From Clostridia bacterium (GTDB taxonomy: Bacteria > Bacillota > Clostridia > Christensenellales > UBA1242): a DNA stretch of 22,486 nt. Below, one piece after another: positions 14,123 through 21,542 of this stretch (its first letter is position 1; each line of letters starts with the position of its first letter). The position numbers and the translations under genes were made by a program. The notes beneath the pieces were generated by a model. It had not been told where the DNA came from, made no database searches, and saw only the letters and a program-made list of their open reading frames with translations. The stretch covers positions 1 to 22,486 of the forward strand of contig JAFTJJ010000009.1 in assembly GCA_017456465.1 (NCBI GenBank). Direction: 5' to 3'.

Positions 14123-16972
14123 TTAAGCAACTTCACTGTTGTCTGTGTATGACCCAGATTCTGATGGAAGTGTGATGTTAACAAGTCCATCTTGAGCGAT
14201 ATATTCAAGTGTTGTTCCAACAGCTGATGAAAGATTTGTTCCAAGAAGAACAAACTCTTTTACTACTTGATCACCGTCACTAACCTTGTAAGTAAATGCT
14301 GCTTTATTTGCAGCCACATTCACATTTGAAAGAGTGTTTGATGACAAATCAAGATTGTTCTCTGTGTCGCTTGTGTGATTAACATTTCCAACAAGTGAAC
14401 CAACACCACGAACTCTGAAGAAGATTGCTCCAGTGTTTTCATCGGTTCCTGGATATGCATGATCTCCAACAATATTCATTGAGAAACCAGACACGCTGTT
14501 GTTTGCAATTTCAAGACCAGAAACTGTAACATCAGAGTAATCAAAACTTGCAATCAAACCAACAAGTCCACCAGCAATTTGAATGTAATAAGTAGCATCC
14601 GCTTCAACAAGTTTTCTTGCAAGAAGACTAAAGTTGTGTTCAACAATTGTCACATCACCATTCACTGAATTGTTTGTGATCACTGCACTTTCAGCAAGCA
14701 CATGTGCAACAAGTCCGCCAAAAATAGCAGCGCCATAATTTTCAGTTGTCACACCGTCATTAAGAACAATTTCAACATTAACTCCGTTGATTGTTGCTCC
14801 GTCAAAAATTTGACCAACTGCACCAGCAACAATTTTTGTTGTTGAAAGCCCAAGTTTTCTGTTAAAGTATGATTTTGCTGTCATTTCAACATTAATATTG
14901 TCAAGATTTGTTGAACTCAAAACAACTGCAACATTTTCATTATATGTTTCACCCATAAGACCAACAAGTCCAACAATGTTCACTGACTTGTTGATGTTTG
15001 TAATCACATCAAAGTTTGTTGCACTAACTTCGTAATCAGCAATTGTTCCATACATATAGCATGCAAAACCGGCAGCAACAACACCGTTTGCATCAGCAAT
15101 GTCATCAATATAGCTGCCATAACCTGTGATGTTTGATTTAAATGTTGTTTTTCTTGCAGGTGTGTCAGCAGTTGCTGCAACCTCAACACCTTCAAGTTTT
15201 CCACTCATAATCACTGCAAAACCAGCAGTTTTAATTCCACCAACATTTGCATCAACAGCTAATTCATCATTGAAACTTTCTGTGTACTTCACAACAGCAT
15301 TTTCCTTGATTTCATAAGCAAAGCCACCAACAGCATATCCGTGTGCTTCCAAATTTGAAACTGAACAATCTGTGAATGTTGTGTTTGCACCAGCAATTCC
15401 AACAATTCCACCAAATTGGCCGGCTGGATTTGAGAATACATTTTCAACACTCACATTTGTCATTGAAAGTCTAAATGCAACATCATTACCAGCATACTTA
15501 TCATTTGTTACTGAGTTTGCAACAGCAACACCACCAGACAAGAGAGCAAGATAATCTTCGTTTGGAAGAACATTTCCTTCAATGTTTTGAATTGTTCCAT
15601 TATAATCAAGAATTCTTGAATTCTTAACAGTAACGTTTGAAACATCAATGTTGTTTGCATTTGCTGCAATGAGTCCAACTGTGTTGAACTTGTCCATATA
15701 ATAATTGCTTGCTTCCTCAGCAGCTGCCCCAAGATAATATCTTGTGTAAACTGTTGATGTAACAATCACATTATCAATTTCTGATTTATGATCAATGTCA
15801 GTTTCTGTGTTGCCGGCATTAGGATCAAATGCTTGAACATATGCAACAACACCACCAACTCTTGATCCTTCAACAATGAGTGAGTTCGCATAAATTTCTG
15901 AATTAATTTCGACATTTGAAATTTGACTTTCACTCATCACACCAGCAACAGTTCCAAGTCCGTTTGGAATGATTGCTGAAGGATCTCCATTGTAAGAGAA
16001 TCCAGAAATAACAGTGTCAGAAATCTCCACATTGGTTTCAGCAACTGTTGATGTGTAAGTTGTTCTTGTCATATAACCAGCAACAGTTCCAGCAGAAATA
16101 CTTCCAACAACTGCATTTTCAAGACCAGGAAGAGTCTTGAAATCACGAGAAGCAACAAGAGAAAGAATGTTGTTATCAATGTAAATATAAGAAGAATTAA
16201 AATTAAGATTCAAAATTTCAGCATTCACTGTTTTCCCAAAGAAACCAAGATTGATATCATTGTTTGGTCTTTTTGCTCTTGAGATAAAATCAGTGTAATT
16301 TTCTGTTGTTACTCTGATTGTCATGTTTGAAATTGTGTGACCATTTCCTTCAATTGTTCCAGAGAATGGAGTTGCACAAGTTCCGATTGGCATCCAATCA
16401 ATTTCAGAGAGATCAATGTCAGCAACAACAGCAATATCCATTGCAAGAGCAGCATCAATTGTTACATCATCTGATCCATTATTTGCAAGATCAGCATACT
16501 CAGCCAAATGTGCAGCATTGCAAATTACATATGGCACACCGTCAACTGTTCCGAGTGCATCATGATCATAAACAGTCACAACAAATGTCTTTGTGTCGCC
16601 ATTTTCTTCTGAGAGAACAACTGTAGCCTTTCCAGCTTTTGCAGCTGTATAAACACCTGTTTCCGCATCATAAATAATAACATTTTCTTCAGCAGTTGTG
16701 TCACTCACAACTTCTGGTTCTGAGCCTTCTGGTTGAGCATCTGAATCATCTTCTGACTCATTTTCGAAAGTCATCACAAGATTTCCAGCCTCCACGCTGT
16801 AGCCTTCAAACTCAGAAATAGTCTCGCCCGTTCTGAAAGCGAGATTTGAATTGTAATGTGCAGGAACATAAACTGGATTGCTTGGCAAACAACAAGCAAC
16901 AATTGTGTAAATGCTGAGAGAAACAGCAAGCACAAGTCCCACAATTACAGTAGTAAGCAGTCCTTTTTTCAT
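14123..16972 (-). CDS. Large secreted GLUG/beta-solenoid lipoprotein, adhesin-like
   Basis: A 949-residue secreted protein. The signal sequence (residues 1-26) ends in IVA-Cys27, a good lipobox, so it is probably lipid-anchored; a second Cys follows. Residues about 45-135 form an Ig-like domain interrupted by an acidic low-complexity insert (about 71-97). From 140 a GLUG-type region begins: the WMPIGTCATPFSGTIEGNGH segment (193-212) followed by TISNMTI is the classic entry, then LGFFGKTVNAEILNL. The rest to about 870 repeats short Gly-hydrophobic turns (GGVVAYV, GGIVGIAG, AGFAVIM, GLVGLMG, GGLVAHV, GGLVGLI) at irregular spacing with Asn/Val-rich strands, as in a right-handed beta-helix. No LPXTG or C-terminal anchor. 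SD AGGAGG lies 6 nt from the ATG behind a perfect promoter, so high expression is expected. A role in adhesion or glycan contact is inferred from the family. Confidence 0.88.
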   Translation of the reverse strand: MKKGLLTTVIVGLVLAVSLSIYTIVACCLPSNPVYVPAHYNSNLAFRTGETISEFEGYSVEAGNLVMTFENESEDDSDAQPEGSEPEVVSDTTAEENVIIYDAETGVYTAAKAGKATVVLSEENGDTKTFVVTVYDHDALGTVDGVPYVICNAAHLAEYADLANNGSDDVTIDAALAMDIAVVADIDLSEIDWMPIGTCATPFSGTIEGNGHTISNMTIRVTTENYTDFISRAKRPNNDINLGFFGKTVNAEILNLNFNSSYIYIDNNILSLVASRDFKTLPGLENAVVGSISAGTVAGYMTRTTYTSTVAETNVEISDTVISGFSYNGDPSAIIPNGLGTVAGVMSESQISNVEINSEIYANSLIVEGSRVGGVVAYVQAFDPNAGNTETDIDHKSEIDNVIVTSTVYTRYYLGAAAEEASNYYMDKFNTVGLIAANANNIDVSNVTVKNSRILDYNGTIQNIEGNVLPNEDYLALLSGGVAVANSVTNDKYAGNDVAFRLSMTNVSVENVFSNPAGQFGGIVGIAGANTTFTDCSVSNLEAHGYAVGGFAYEIKENAVVKYTESFNDELAVDANVGGIKTAGFAVIMSGKLEGVEVAATADTPARKTTFKSNITGYGSYIDDIADANGVVAAGFACYMYGTIADYEVSATNFDVITNINKSVNIVGLVGLMGETYNENVAVVLSSTNLDNINVEMTAKSYFNRKLGLSTTKIVAGAVGQIFDGATINGVNVEIVLNDGVTTENYGAAIFGGLVAHVLAESAVITNNSVNGDVTIVEHNFSLLARKLVEADATYYIQIAGGLVGLIASFDYSDVTVSGLEIANNSVSGFSMNIVGDHAYPGTDENTGAIFFRVRGVGSLVGNVNHTSDTENNLDLSSNTLSNVNVAANKAAFTYKVSDGDQVVKEFVLLGTNLSSAVGTTLEYIAQDGLVNITLPSESGSYTDNSEVA

Positions 16973-17002
16973 AACTTTCCTCCTATTAGAGCAGTTTCAT
17001 AT

Positions 17003-17031
17003 ATTATATTACATGCAAGACCCAATGTCAA
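17003..17031 (-). promoter_or_regulatory. Perfect consensus promoter of the large lipoprotein gene
   Basis: TTGACA (17026-17031), 17 bp, TATAAT (17003-17008): an exact match to the sigma-A consensus, the strongest promoter in the window. Confidence 0.88.
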
Positions 17032-17060
17032 TACCCATTTTTTATAAAAAAACGCAAAAA

Positions 17061-17087
17061 CAGCCCAAAACTCTATGTTTTGAGCTG
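17061..17087 (-). terminator. Intrinsic terminator of the Ig-like lipoprotein gene
   Basis: CAGCTCAAAAC / GTTTTGGGCTG on the minus strand (11 bp with one G-U pair, 5-nt loop), followed by TTTTTGCGTTTTTTT. Confidence 0.88.
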
Positions 17088-17099
17088 CTTTTTGATGTT

Positions 17100-18059
17100 T
17101 TATGTCGAAATTGTTACCCCACAGTTTAATGTAAACACAACCAAGTTTCCATCCGCCCCATAAACGCTTGATGAGACGATAATTTTTGCACTTCCACTTG
17201 CAAGAATGACCAGTTTGTAATCATTTCCAGTTTTTTCCACTTTTATTACATTTTCATTTAAAGAAACGATTGAAAAATCATCATCCGGCACAACGAAGCC
17301 ATCTTCATCCATAAAAATTGGAGAAATGTCATATTCTTCACCAACAACGCCAGTGAAATTTAATACAGCAGAAAAGTCTTTTATATAATTTCCTGCAATG
17401 TCAATAACCGCATTTTCAACATTATTTGCAATTGTTACAGTGGTTTGACATTCAAGACCCGACATCTTTTGATTGTTGCTGTTAAAAAATTCACAAGCAA
17501 TGGTTGCACTTCCCTTCTTTCCTGTGGATTTCACCATCAACAAAGATGAATCTTCAACTGAAACAATTGTTGGATCTGAAGATGTAACCTTGATGTTGTA
17601 AAAATTTGAATCCACCCTTTCACCAAATTCGTTCACAAGTGAAAGTTCTGTCATTGCCCCAGCAGAAAGATGAACTTCTGATCCAGCAAACTCAACTATG
17701 CTTGGATATTCTTTAACTCTGATTTCGCAAGTGTCAGAATAGTCACCACAAACAACAGAAACCTCCATTGGTCTGAAGTCTGCCGACTGATTAACAGTGA
17801 TAATTCCAGAAGCGACATCAAAAGAATATTTTCCGAGATTTACCGTATCATGAGCCTCAAAATAAACATATGCATTTGAAGTGTCAGACGTCGATGGAAA
17901 AACTCTGTAGTTAAGTTTGAATGGCACATTTTCATCAACATAATAAATTGGAGCAGTAAACGCAATCCCCTTGACTTCACTGCCTCCTTCATAGCCGCAC
18001 CCTGCAAAAACCAGCAAACTGCAAGCAAACAAAACCACCAAAGTAATAATTTTTTTCAT
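17100..18059 (-). CDS. Ig-like repeat lipoprotein
   Basis: A 319-residue lipoprotein with a basic N-terminus, hydrophobic core and FAGC lipobox (Cys at residue 21), so it is probably cleaved by Lsp and tethered to the outer membrane face. The mature part is beta-rich and divides into three Ig-like modules of about 90-100 residues (roughly 28-117, 118-211 and 214-317). Module features include KGIAFTAPIYYVDENVPF and SSDPTIVSVEDSSLLMV, the latter a typical Big_2 core. I chose the second of two adjacent ATGs (18057-18059) because GAGG then sits 7 nt away. It lies downstream of pyk with its own promoter and upstream of the large GLUG lipoprotein. Function beyond surface exposure is unknown. Confidence 0.85.
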   Translation of the reverse strand: MKKIITLVVLFACSLLVFAGCGYEGGSEVKGIAFTAPIYYVDENVPFKLNYRVFPSTSDTSNAYVYFEAHDTVNLGKYSFDVASGIITVNQSADFRPMEVSVVCGDYSDTCEIRVKEYPSIVEFAGSEVHLSAGAMTELSLVNEFGERVDSNFYNIKVTSSDPTIVSVEDSSLLMVKSTGKKGSATIACEFFNSNNQKMSGLECQTTVTIANNVENAVIDIAGNYIKDFSAVLNFTGVVGEEYDISPIFMDEDGFVVPDDDFSIVSLNENVIKVEKTGNDYKLVILASGSAKIIVSSSVYGADGNLVVFTLNCGVTIST

Positions 18060-18082
18060 CATTATGCCTCTATTTCCTATAG

Positions 18083-18110
18083 AATATAATATTTACACAA
18101 CCTTTGTCAA
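18083..18110 (-). promoter_or_regulatory. Promoter of the Ig-like lipoprotein gene
   Basis: Perfect TTGACA (18105-18110), 16 bp, TATATT (18083-18088). It starts 16 bp after the pyk stop codon; I see no terminator between, so read-through from pyk is also possible. Confidence 0.65.
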
Positions 18111-18125
18111 ACAAAAATGAAATTA

Positions 18126-19529
18126 CTAATACCTATCAACTCGCACAATATCAATACCACTGCAGCCCGTCTTAATTCCTGCAACTTCAACAAAAAGATC
18201 ACCCTTCTTTACGAGTTTCGTTTCCAAACACTTTTGTTTTGAACTATTTAAAAGATCATCAATAGAAGAGAATTCTTTATCCATAATCGGAACAACCCCC
18301 CAAAGATAAGCCATTTGATAATATGCTTTTTTTGATGGTGTACAAGCAAGAATTGTTGCTCGCGGTCTGAATCTCGAGATGTTTCCAGCCGACTCACCAC
18401 TTTTTGTCACAACAAGAATTGACCCAGCGTCAAGACTTTCAGCAAGATCACAAGCAGCAAAACCAATTGATGCACAAATGTTTCCATTTCCCTCAAAACA
18501 AGAGTCTCGTGGAAAAATCATCTCTTTTTCACATTCTTCAATAATCTTTCTCATTGCAGAAATCGATTCAATTGGATAAGCCCCCGCTGATGTCTCACCT
18601 GAAAGCATAACACATGTCGATCCATCAATACATGCATTTGCCACATCTGAAATTTCAGCCCTCGTTGGTCTTGGATTTGTGATCATTGATTCAAGCATTT
18701 GAGTTGCAGTAATTGAAACTTTCCCATATTTTCTGCAAAGCTTAATAATTTTCTTTTGAATTGATGGAATTTTCTCATACTCGATTTCAACCCCCATGTC
18801 TCCACGAGCAACCATCACACCATCTGAAACTTTCACAATCTCCTCAAGATTTTCAACCCCAACACTGTTTTCGATCTTTGAAACAAGTTTAACATTATCA
18901 AAACCAATTTTTGCAAGATATTTCTTAACATCAAGAACATCTTTGGGAGACGAAACAAATGAAAGCGACAAAATATCTGCGTCTATTTGTTTGGCAAAAT
19001 CAATATCTCTCTTGTCTGATTCAGACAAAAAGTCCATTTCAAGTTTGCACCCTGGCAAGTTGATGCTTTTGTTGTTTGAAAGTTCTCCACCAACAACAAC
19101 GCCAGTAAGCACACTGTCAGAATTTGTGTCCAAGACTTTAAGCTCAATCAATCCATCATTCAAAAGGATCTTTGCCCCCTTTTGCACAATCTTTGGAAAC
19201 TTTGAATAATTCACACTCACATAGTCCTGAGTTCCCATCACATTTTGAGTCGTAAGAACAAATTTTTGTCCTCTTTTCAAAACAACTTTTCCATTCTCAA
19301 ATTGACGAATACGAATTTCTGGGCCTTTGAGATCAATCATCAAAGCCACACAAGCATTCATTTCTTCCCTTGCTTTTTTGATAATTGAAACAAGTGCACC
19401 ATGCGATTCATGATTGCCATGACTCATGTTGAATCTGGCAACATTCATTCCTGCCTTAATCATTTTTTTTGCAGTTTCAAGATCACTTGACGCTGGACCA
19501 ATTGTACAAACAATTTTTGTTTTTTTCAT
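18126..19529 (-). CDS. pyk: Pyruvate kinase
   Basis: A 467-residue enzyme that makes pyruvate and ATP from phosphoenolpyruvate and ADP. Visible motifs: ARFNMSHG (31-38, with Arg32, Asn34 and Ser36), IDLKGPEIR (65-73), SKIEN with the catalytic Lys, ARGDMGVE with metal-binding residues, and the signature ITATQMLESM followed by PRPTRAEISDVANA. Length is that of a plain bacterial PK without the extra C-terminal phosphotransferase-like domain seen in bacilli. The position matching Glu117 of rabbit enzyme, which governs K+ dependence, appears to be Val83 (GKVVLKRG). The ATG has GGAG 8 nt upstream and its own promoter. Confidence 0.97.
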   Translation of the reverse strand: MKKTKIVCTIGPASSDLETAKKMIKAGMNVARFNMSHGNHESHGALVSIIKKAREEMNACVALMIDLKGPEIRIRQFENGKVVLKRGQKFVLTTQNVMGTQDYVSVNYSKFPKIVQKGAKILLNDGLIELKVLDTNSDSVLTGVVVGGELSNNKSINLPGCKLEMDFLSESDKRDIDFAKQIDADILSLSFVSSPKDVLDVKKYLAKIGFDNVKLVSKIENSVGVENLEEIVKVSDGVMVARGDMGVEIEYEKIPSIQKKIIKLCRKYGKVSITATQMLESMITNPRPTRAEISDVANACIDGSTCVMLSGETSAGAYPIESISAMRKIIEECEKEMIFPRDSCFEGNGNICASIGFAACDLAESLDAGSILVVTKSGESAGNISRFRPRATILACTPSKKAYYQMAYLWGVVPIMDKEFSSIDDLLNSSKQKCLETKLVKKGDLFVEVAGIKTGCSGIDIVRVDRY

Positions 19530-19554
19530 AAATTTATCTCCATACCTAATATAT

Positions 19555-19584
19555 ATTATATATTAACTAAACTCGAATTGTAAA
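19555..19584 (-). promoter_or_regulatory. Promoter of pyk
   Basis: TTTACA (19579-19584), 18 bp, TATAAT (19555-19560). The A/T-rich surroundings allow small shifts of the -10. Confidence 0.6.
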
Positions 19585-19590
19585 ATAAAA

Positions 19591-19610
19591 AGCACAGAAA
19601 TTTCTGTGCT
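19591..19610 (-). terminator. Intrinsic terminator of the M23 peptidase gene
   Basis: A perfect 20-bp palindrome (AGCACAGA / TCTGTGCT, AATT loop), followed on the minus strand by TTTTTATTTT. Confidence 0.88.
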
Positions 19611-19636
19611 TGAAGATTAATTTTTCGCAAATTAAA

Positions 19637-20248
19637 TTATTTGTCATCATTTTCAAGATAAATTGTTGGATTGATTGGTTTTCCATCCTCATGAACTTCA
19701 AAATGCAAATGCGCTCCGTCTGCTTTTTCTTTGAGCGATTCTCCCACTTCTCCGATCTTTTCACCTTTCTTGACAGAATCACCAATCGCAACTTCAATGT
19801 TGTTTTCGGATAAACACTTATAAACACTCACAAGATTGTTTGTGTGAGAAATTGTAATCACTGCACCTTCCATCATTGTTTTTTCAACAGCTGTCACAGT
19901 CCCATCAAAAACTGCAAGAACTGATGTCCCCGCACTTGCTGCAATGTCAATGCCACTGTGCGTTTGCCAATAGCCCGTTGTTTTGTCTTCGAGAAGTTTA
20001 TCATTTGCAAACTCTTTTGTGATGTCAGCACCTTCAATTGGGCTTGAAAAAATTACCGCTGTTGGCGTCACCGTTTCAATTGGTAAATTTCCACTCTCGG
20101 ATCCAACATCCTTCGTTGTTGTTGTTGAAATCACAGCAGCAAGAGTGATTGCAAAAAGTGCAAAAACCGCACATGTACCAACCGCAATTGAGTACGCATT
20201 TCTTTTGAAAAATTTTTTTAATTTTAAAATAAACAAATTGCTTTTCAT
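19637..20248 (-). CDS. Membrane-anchored M23 (LytM) endopeptidase, SpoIIQ-like
   Basis: A 203-residue protein with a basic cytoplasmic tail (1-17), one helix (about 18-40) and an outer-face M23 domain (about 70-200). All metal and catalytic residues are present: His97 and Asp101 (THSGID), His180 and His182 (HLHFEV). It should therefore be an active zinc endopeptidase cutting peptide bridges in peptidoglycan. The single-helix layout and the VSVYKCLSE / GDSVKKGEKIGEVGES segments recall SpoIIQ, the forespore protein of the SpoIIQ-SpoIIIAH channel; some SpoIIQ proteins have lost the first His, but this one has not. The start is the ATG with AGGAG 10 nt upstream; a longer TTG reading is unlikely. 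It follows the pseudo-dehydrogenase gene by 74 bp. Confidence 0.85.
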   Translation of the reverse strand: MKSNLFILKLKKFFKRNAYSIAVGTCAVFALFAITLAAVISTTTTKDVGSESGNLPIETVTPTAVIFSSPIEGADITKEFANDKLLEDKTTGYWQTHSGIDIAASAGTSVLAVFDGTVTAVEKTMMEGAVITISHTNNLVSVYKCLSENNIEVAIGDSVKKGEKIGEVGESLKEKADGAHLHFEVHEDGKPINPTIYLENDDK

Positions 20249-20322
20249 AACCTTTGATCTCCTATACCACAAATATTGGACAGGAAAGCAAATTTTATAC
20301 AACTGTTTTTCAAATTAATAAG

Positions 20323-21483
20323 TCACTTCAACAAGTTTTCCAAATAACCAAGATCTCGCAAAAGATTCAACATCAAAAACCTCCCTGAAAACTCAGGCGC
20401 AACATACAAACTTTCAAGCAGATCCTTTTTGCTTATATTTGATGAAATATTCATGGTTTTGCCCTCCAAAAGTCCGGCAAGCATAAATCTGAGAGCTGAA
20501 ACCAACTTTGTTGTTTTTTGCAATTCTTGAATAGTCTTTTGCCTCTTTACAAAGCCCAAACAACAAATAGCTGATAATTTCAAAACTCGTTTGATGTTGT
20601 CAATTCGCGTGTTGAGATCAAAATTTAAAAGTTTCAAGTTGTTTTTGAGTGCAGTTGCATAGACCTCCAACATGAGCTCTGAAGACAAAAGATAACACTC
20701 AAAAAATGATTTTTTTGTTTTCACCTCCAAAATTCCACACACATCCATTTCAGCCCCAAAAAAATTTTTAGTGCCTCCAAAAAAACTCATCGCCCTCCCC
20801 AAAAACACACACAAAAAAAATGCATTGCCCACTTTCTTAATTGCCTTTGAAAATTTTATAGCCTTCATCAGTTTTGAGTTGATTTTTTTACAAATCATAT
20901 TTGGTTCAGAATATCCAGCCAAAGCATTTTCAAAATATGCCAAACTTTTCAATTCCAAATATTTTTTTATTTTCAAACTATTGGAATTTAAAAGCTCATC
21001 AAAACATATTACATGTTTTGGTGCCACCGTTCTATAAAAACAGTATGTTATACCATCATAAAGACGCGAATACTTGGAAAAACTAAAATCCAAAAAATCG
21101 TCAACAACAATAACACACAAATCAAGGCCAATTGATTTGCAATAATATTTAATCACATCAATATCCTTGAAATCCCCAGCAACAACAACATACTCTTCCC
21201 CCTTGAAAACAATACTTGACGCCGAGATTTCTTGAGCAAAATCAAAGAATAACACTTCTTCATCAACAACCACACCAAGTTCTCGAATCTCATCAATCAC
21301 ATTCATGATTATTGAATTTTTCATGAACTTTCGGTTTAAAAACACCCTCACACTTTTTGTTCTTGATTGACAAAGATTCTCCTTGAATTTTTCAATAGTA
21401 TTTTGCTCCACACACATTGGATCAAGCACATGCTCACACCCACACTCACATGATATTTCAATACCATCATAATTTTGCTCCAT
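20323..21483 (-). CDS. Degenerate glycerol-1-phosphate dehydrogenase (AraM/EgsA-type) homologue
   Basis: A 386-residue protein recognisable as a diverged iron-containing/G1P dehydrogenase. The N-terminal CECGCEH (12-18) matches the C-x-C-G-x-x-H start of clostridial AraM-type enzymes. APKHVICFDELL (154-165) and GRAMSFFGGTKNFFGAE (229-245) match its APKxIIADxDxL and GxAMSFAGSSRPxSGAE motifs. The NAD-binding GSGT-N-D motif is replaced by GDFKDID (103-109). The metal-binding HHxSH after SGAE is MDVCG (246-250), so enzymatic activity is unlikely. I start at 21481-21483, right after the T7 tail of the upstream terminator. A longer ATG (21519) sits inside that hairpin. No SD is visible. Neighbours (LPG-synthase-type protein, M23 peptidase) suggest envelope work; the function is unknown. 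Confidence 0.75.
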   Translation of the reverse strand: MEQNYDGIEISCECGCEHVLDPMCVEQNTIEKFKENLCQSRTKSVRVFLNRKFMKNSIIMNVIDEIRELGVVVDEEVLFFDFAQEISASSIVFKGEEYVVVAGDFKDIDVIKYYCKSIGLDLCVIVVDDFLDFSFSKYSRLYDGITYCFYRTVAPKHVICFDELLNSNSLKIKKYLELKSLAYFENALAGYSEPNMICKKINSKLMKAIKFSKAIKKVGNAFFLCVFLGRAMSFFGGTKNFFGAEMDVCGILEVKTKKSFFECYLLSSELMLEVYATALKNNLKLLNFDLNTRIDNIKRVLKLSAICCLGFVKRQKTIQELQKTTKLVSALRFMLAGLLEGKTMNISSNISKKDLLESLYVAPEFSGRFLMLNLLRDLGYLENLLK

Positions 21484-21487
21484 AAAA

Positions 21488-21529
21488 AAATAATAGCATG
21501 ACAAATGGTGTTTTCTCATGCTATTATTT
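21488..21529 (-). terminator. Intrinsic terminator of the LPG-synthase-type gene
   Basis: A perfect 14-bp stem (AAATAATAGCATGA / TCATGCTATTATTT, 14-nt loop). On the minus strand its 3' arm runs into a T7 tract (21484-21490) that directly abuts the ATG of the next gene. Confidence 0.85.
21490..21498 (-). promoter_or_regulatory. Possible extended -10 (leaderless) for the dehydrogenase-like gene
   Basis: TGCTATTAT in the terminator's 3' arm fits an extended -10 (TGn plus TATTAT, 5 of 6) ending 6 nt before the ATG at 21483, where +1 would fall. There is no -35 match, so this is tentative. Confidence 0.35.
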
Positions 21530-21542
21530 AAATTAAATTTTA

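Noticed and set aside
16318..16626. Plus-strand Gln/His-rich ORF of 102 codons
   Set aside because: It lies antisense inside the GLUG lipoprotein gene with no SD or promoter. Its Gln-rich composition is the complement of the gene's Thr/Val/Asn codons.
14123..16972. DNA tandem repeats or CRISPR-like periodicity in the large lipoprotein gene
   Set aside because: The repetition is at the level of short protein turns with irregular spacing. I see no repeated DNA unit with spacers.
19591..19610. Perfect 20-bp palindrome as a repressor operator
   Set aside because: Its position after the M23 stop codon and the T tract on the minus strand make a terminator the simpler reading.
20249..20302. Longer TTG start for the M23 peptidase
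   Set aside because: It has no SD and would add a basic stretch before a normal basic-plus-helix N-terminus; AGGAG is placed for the ATG at 20248.
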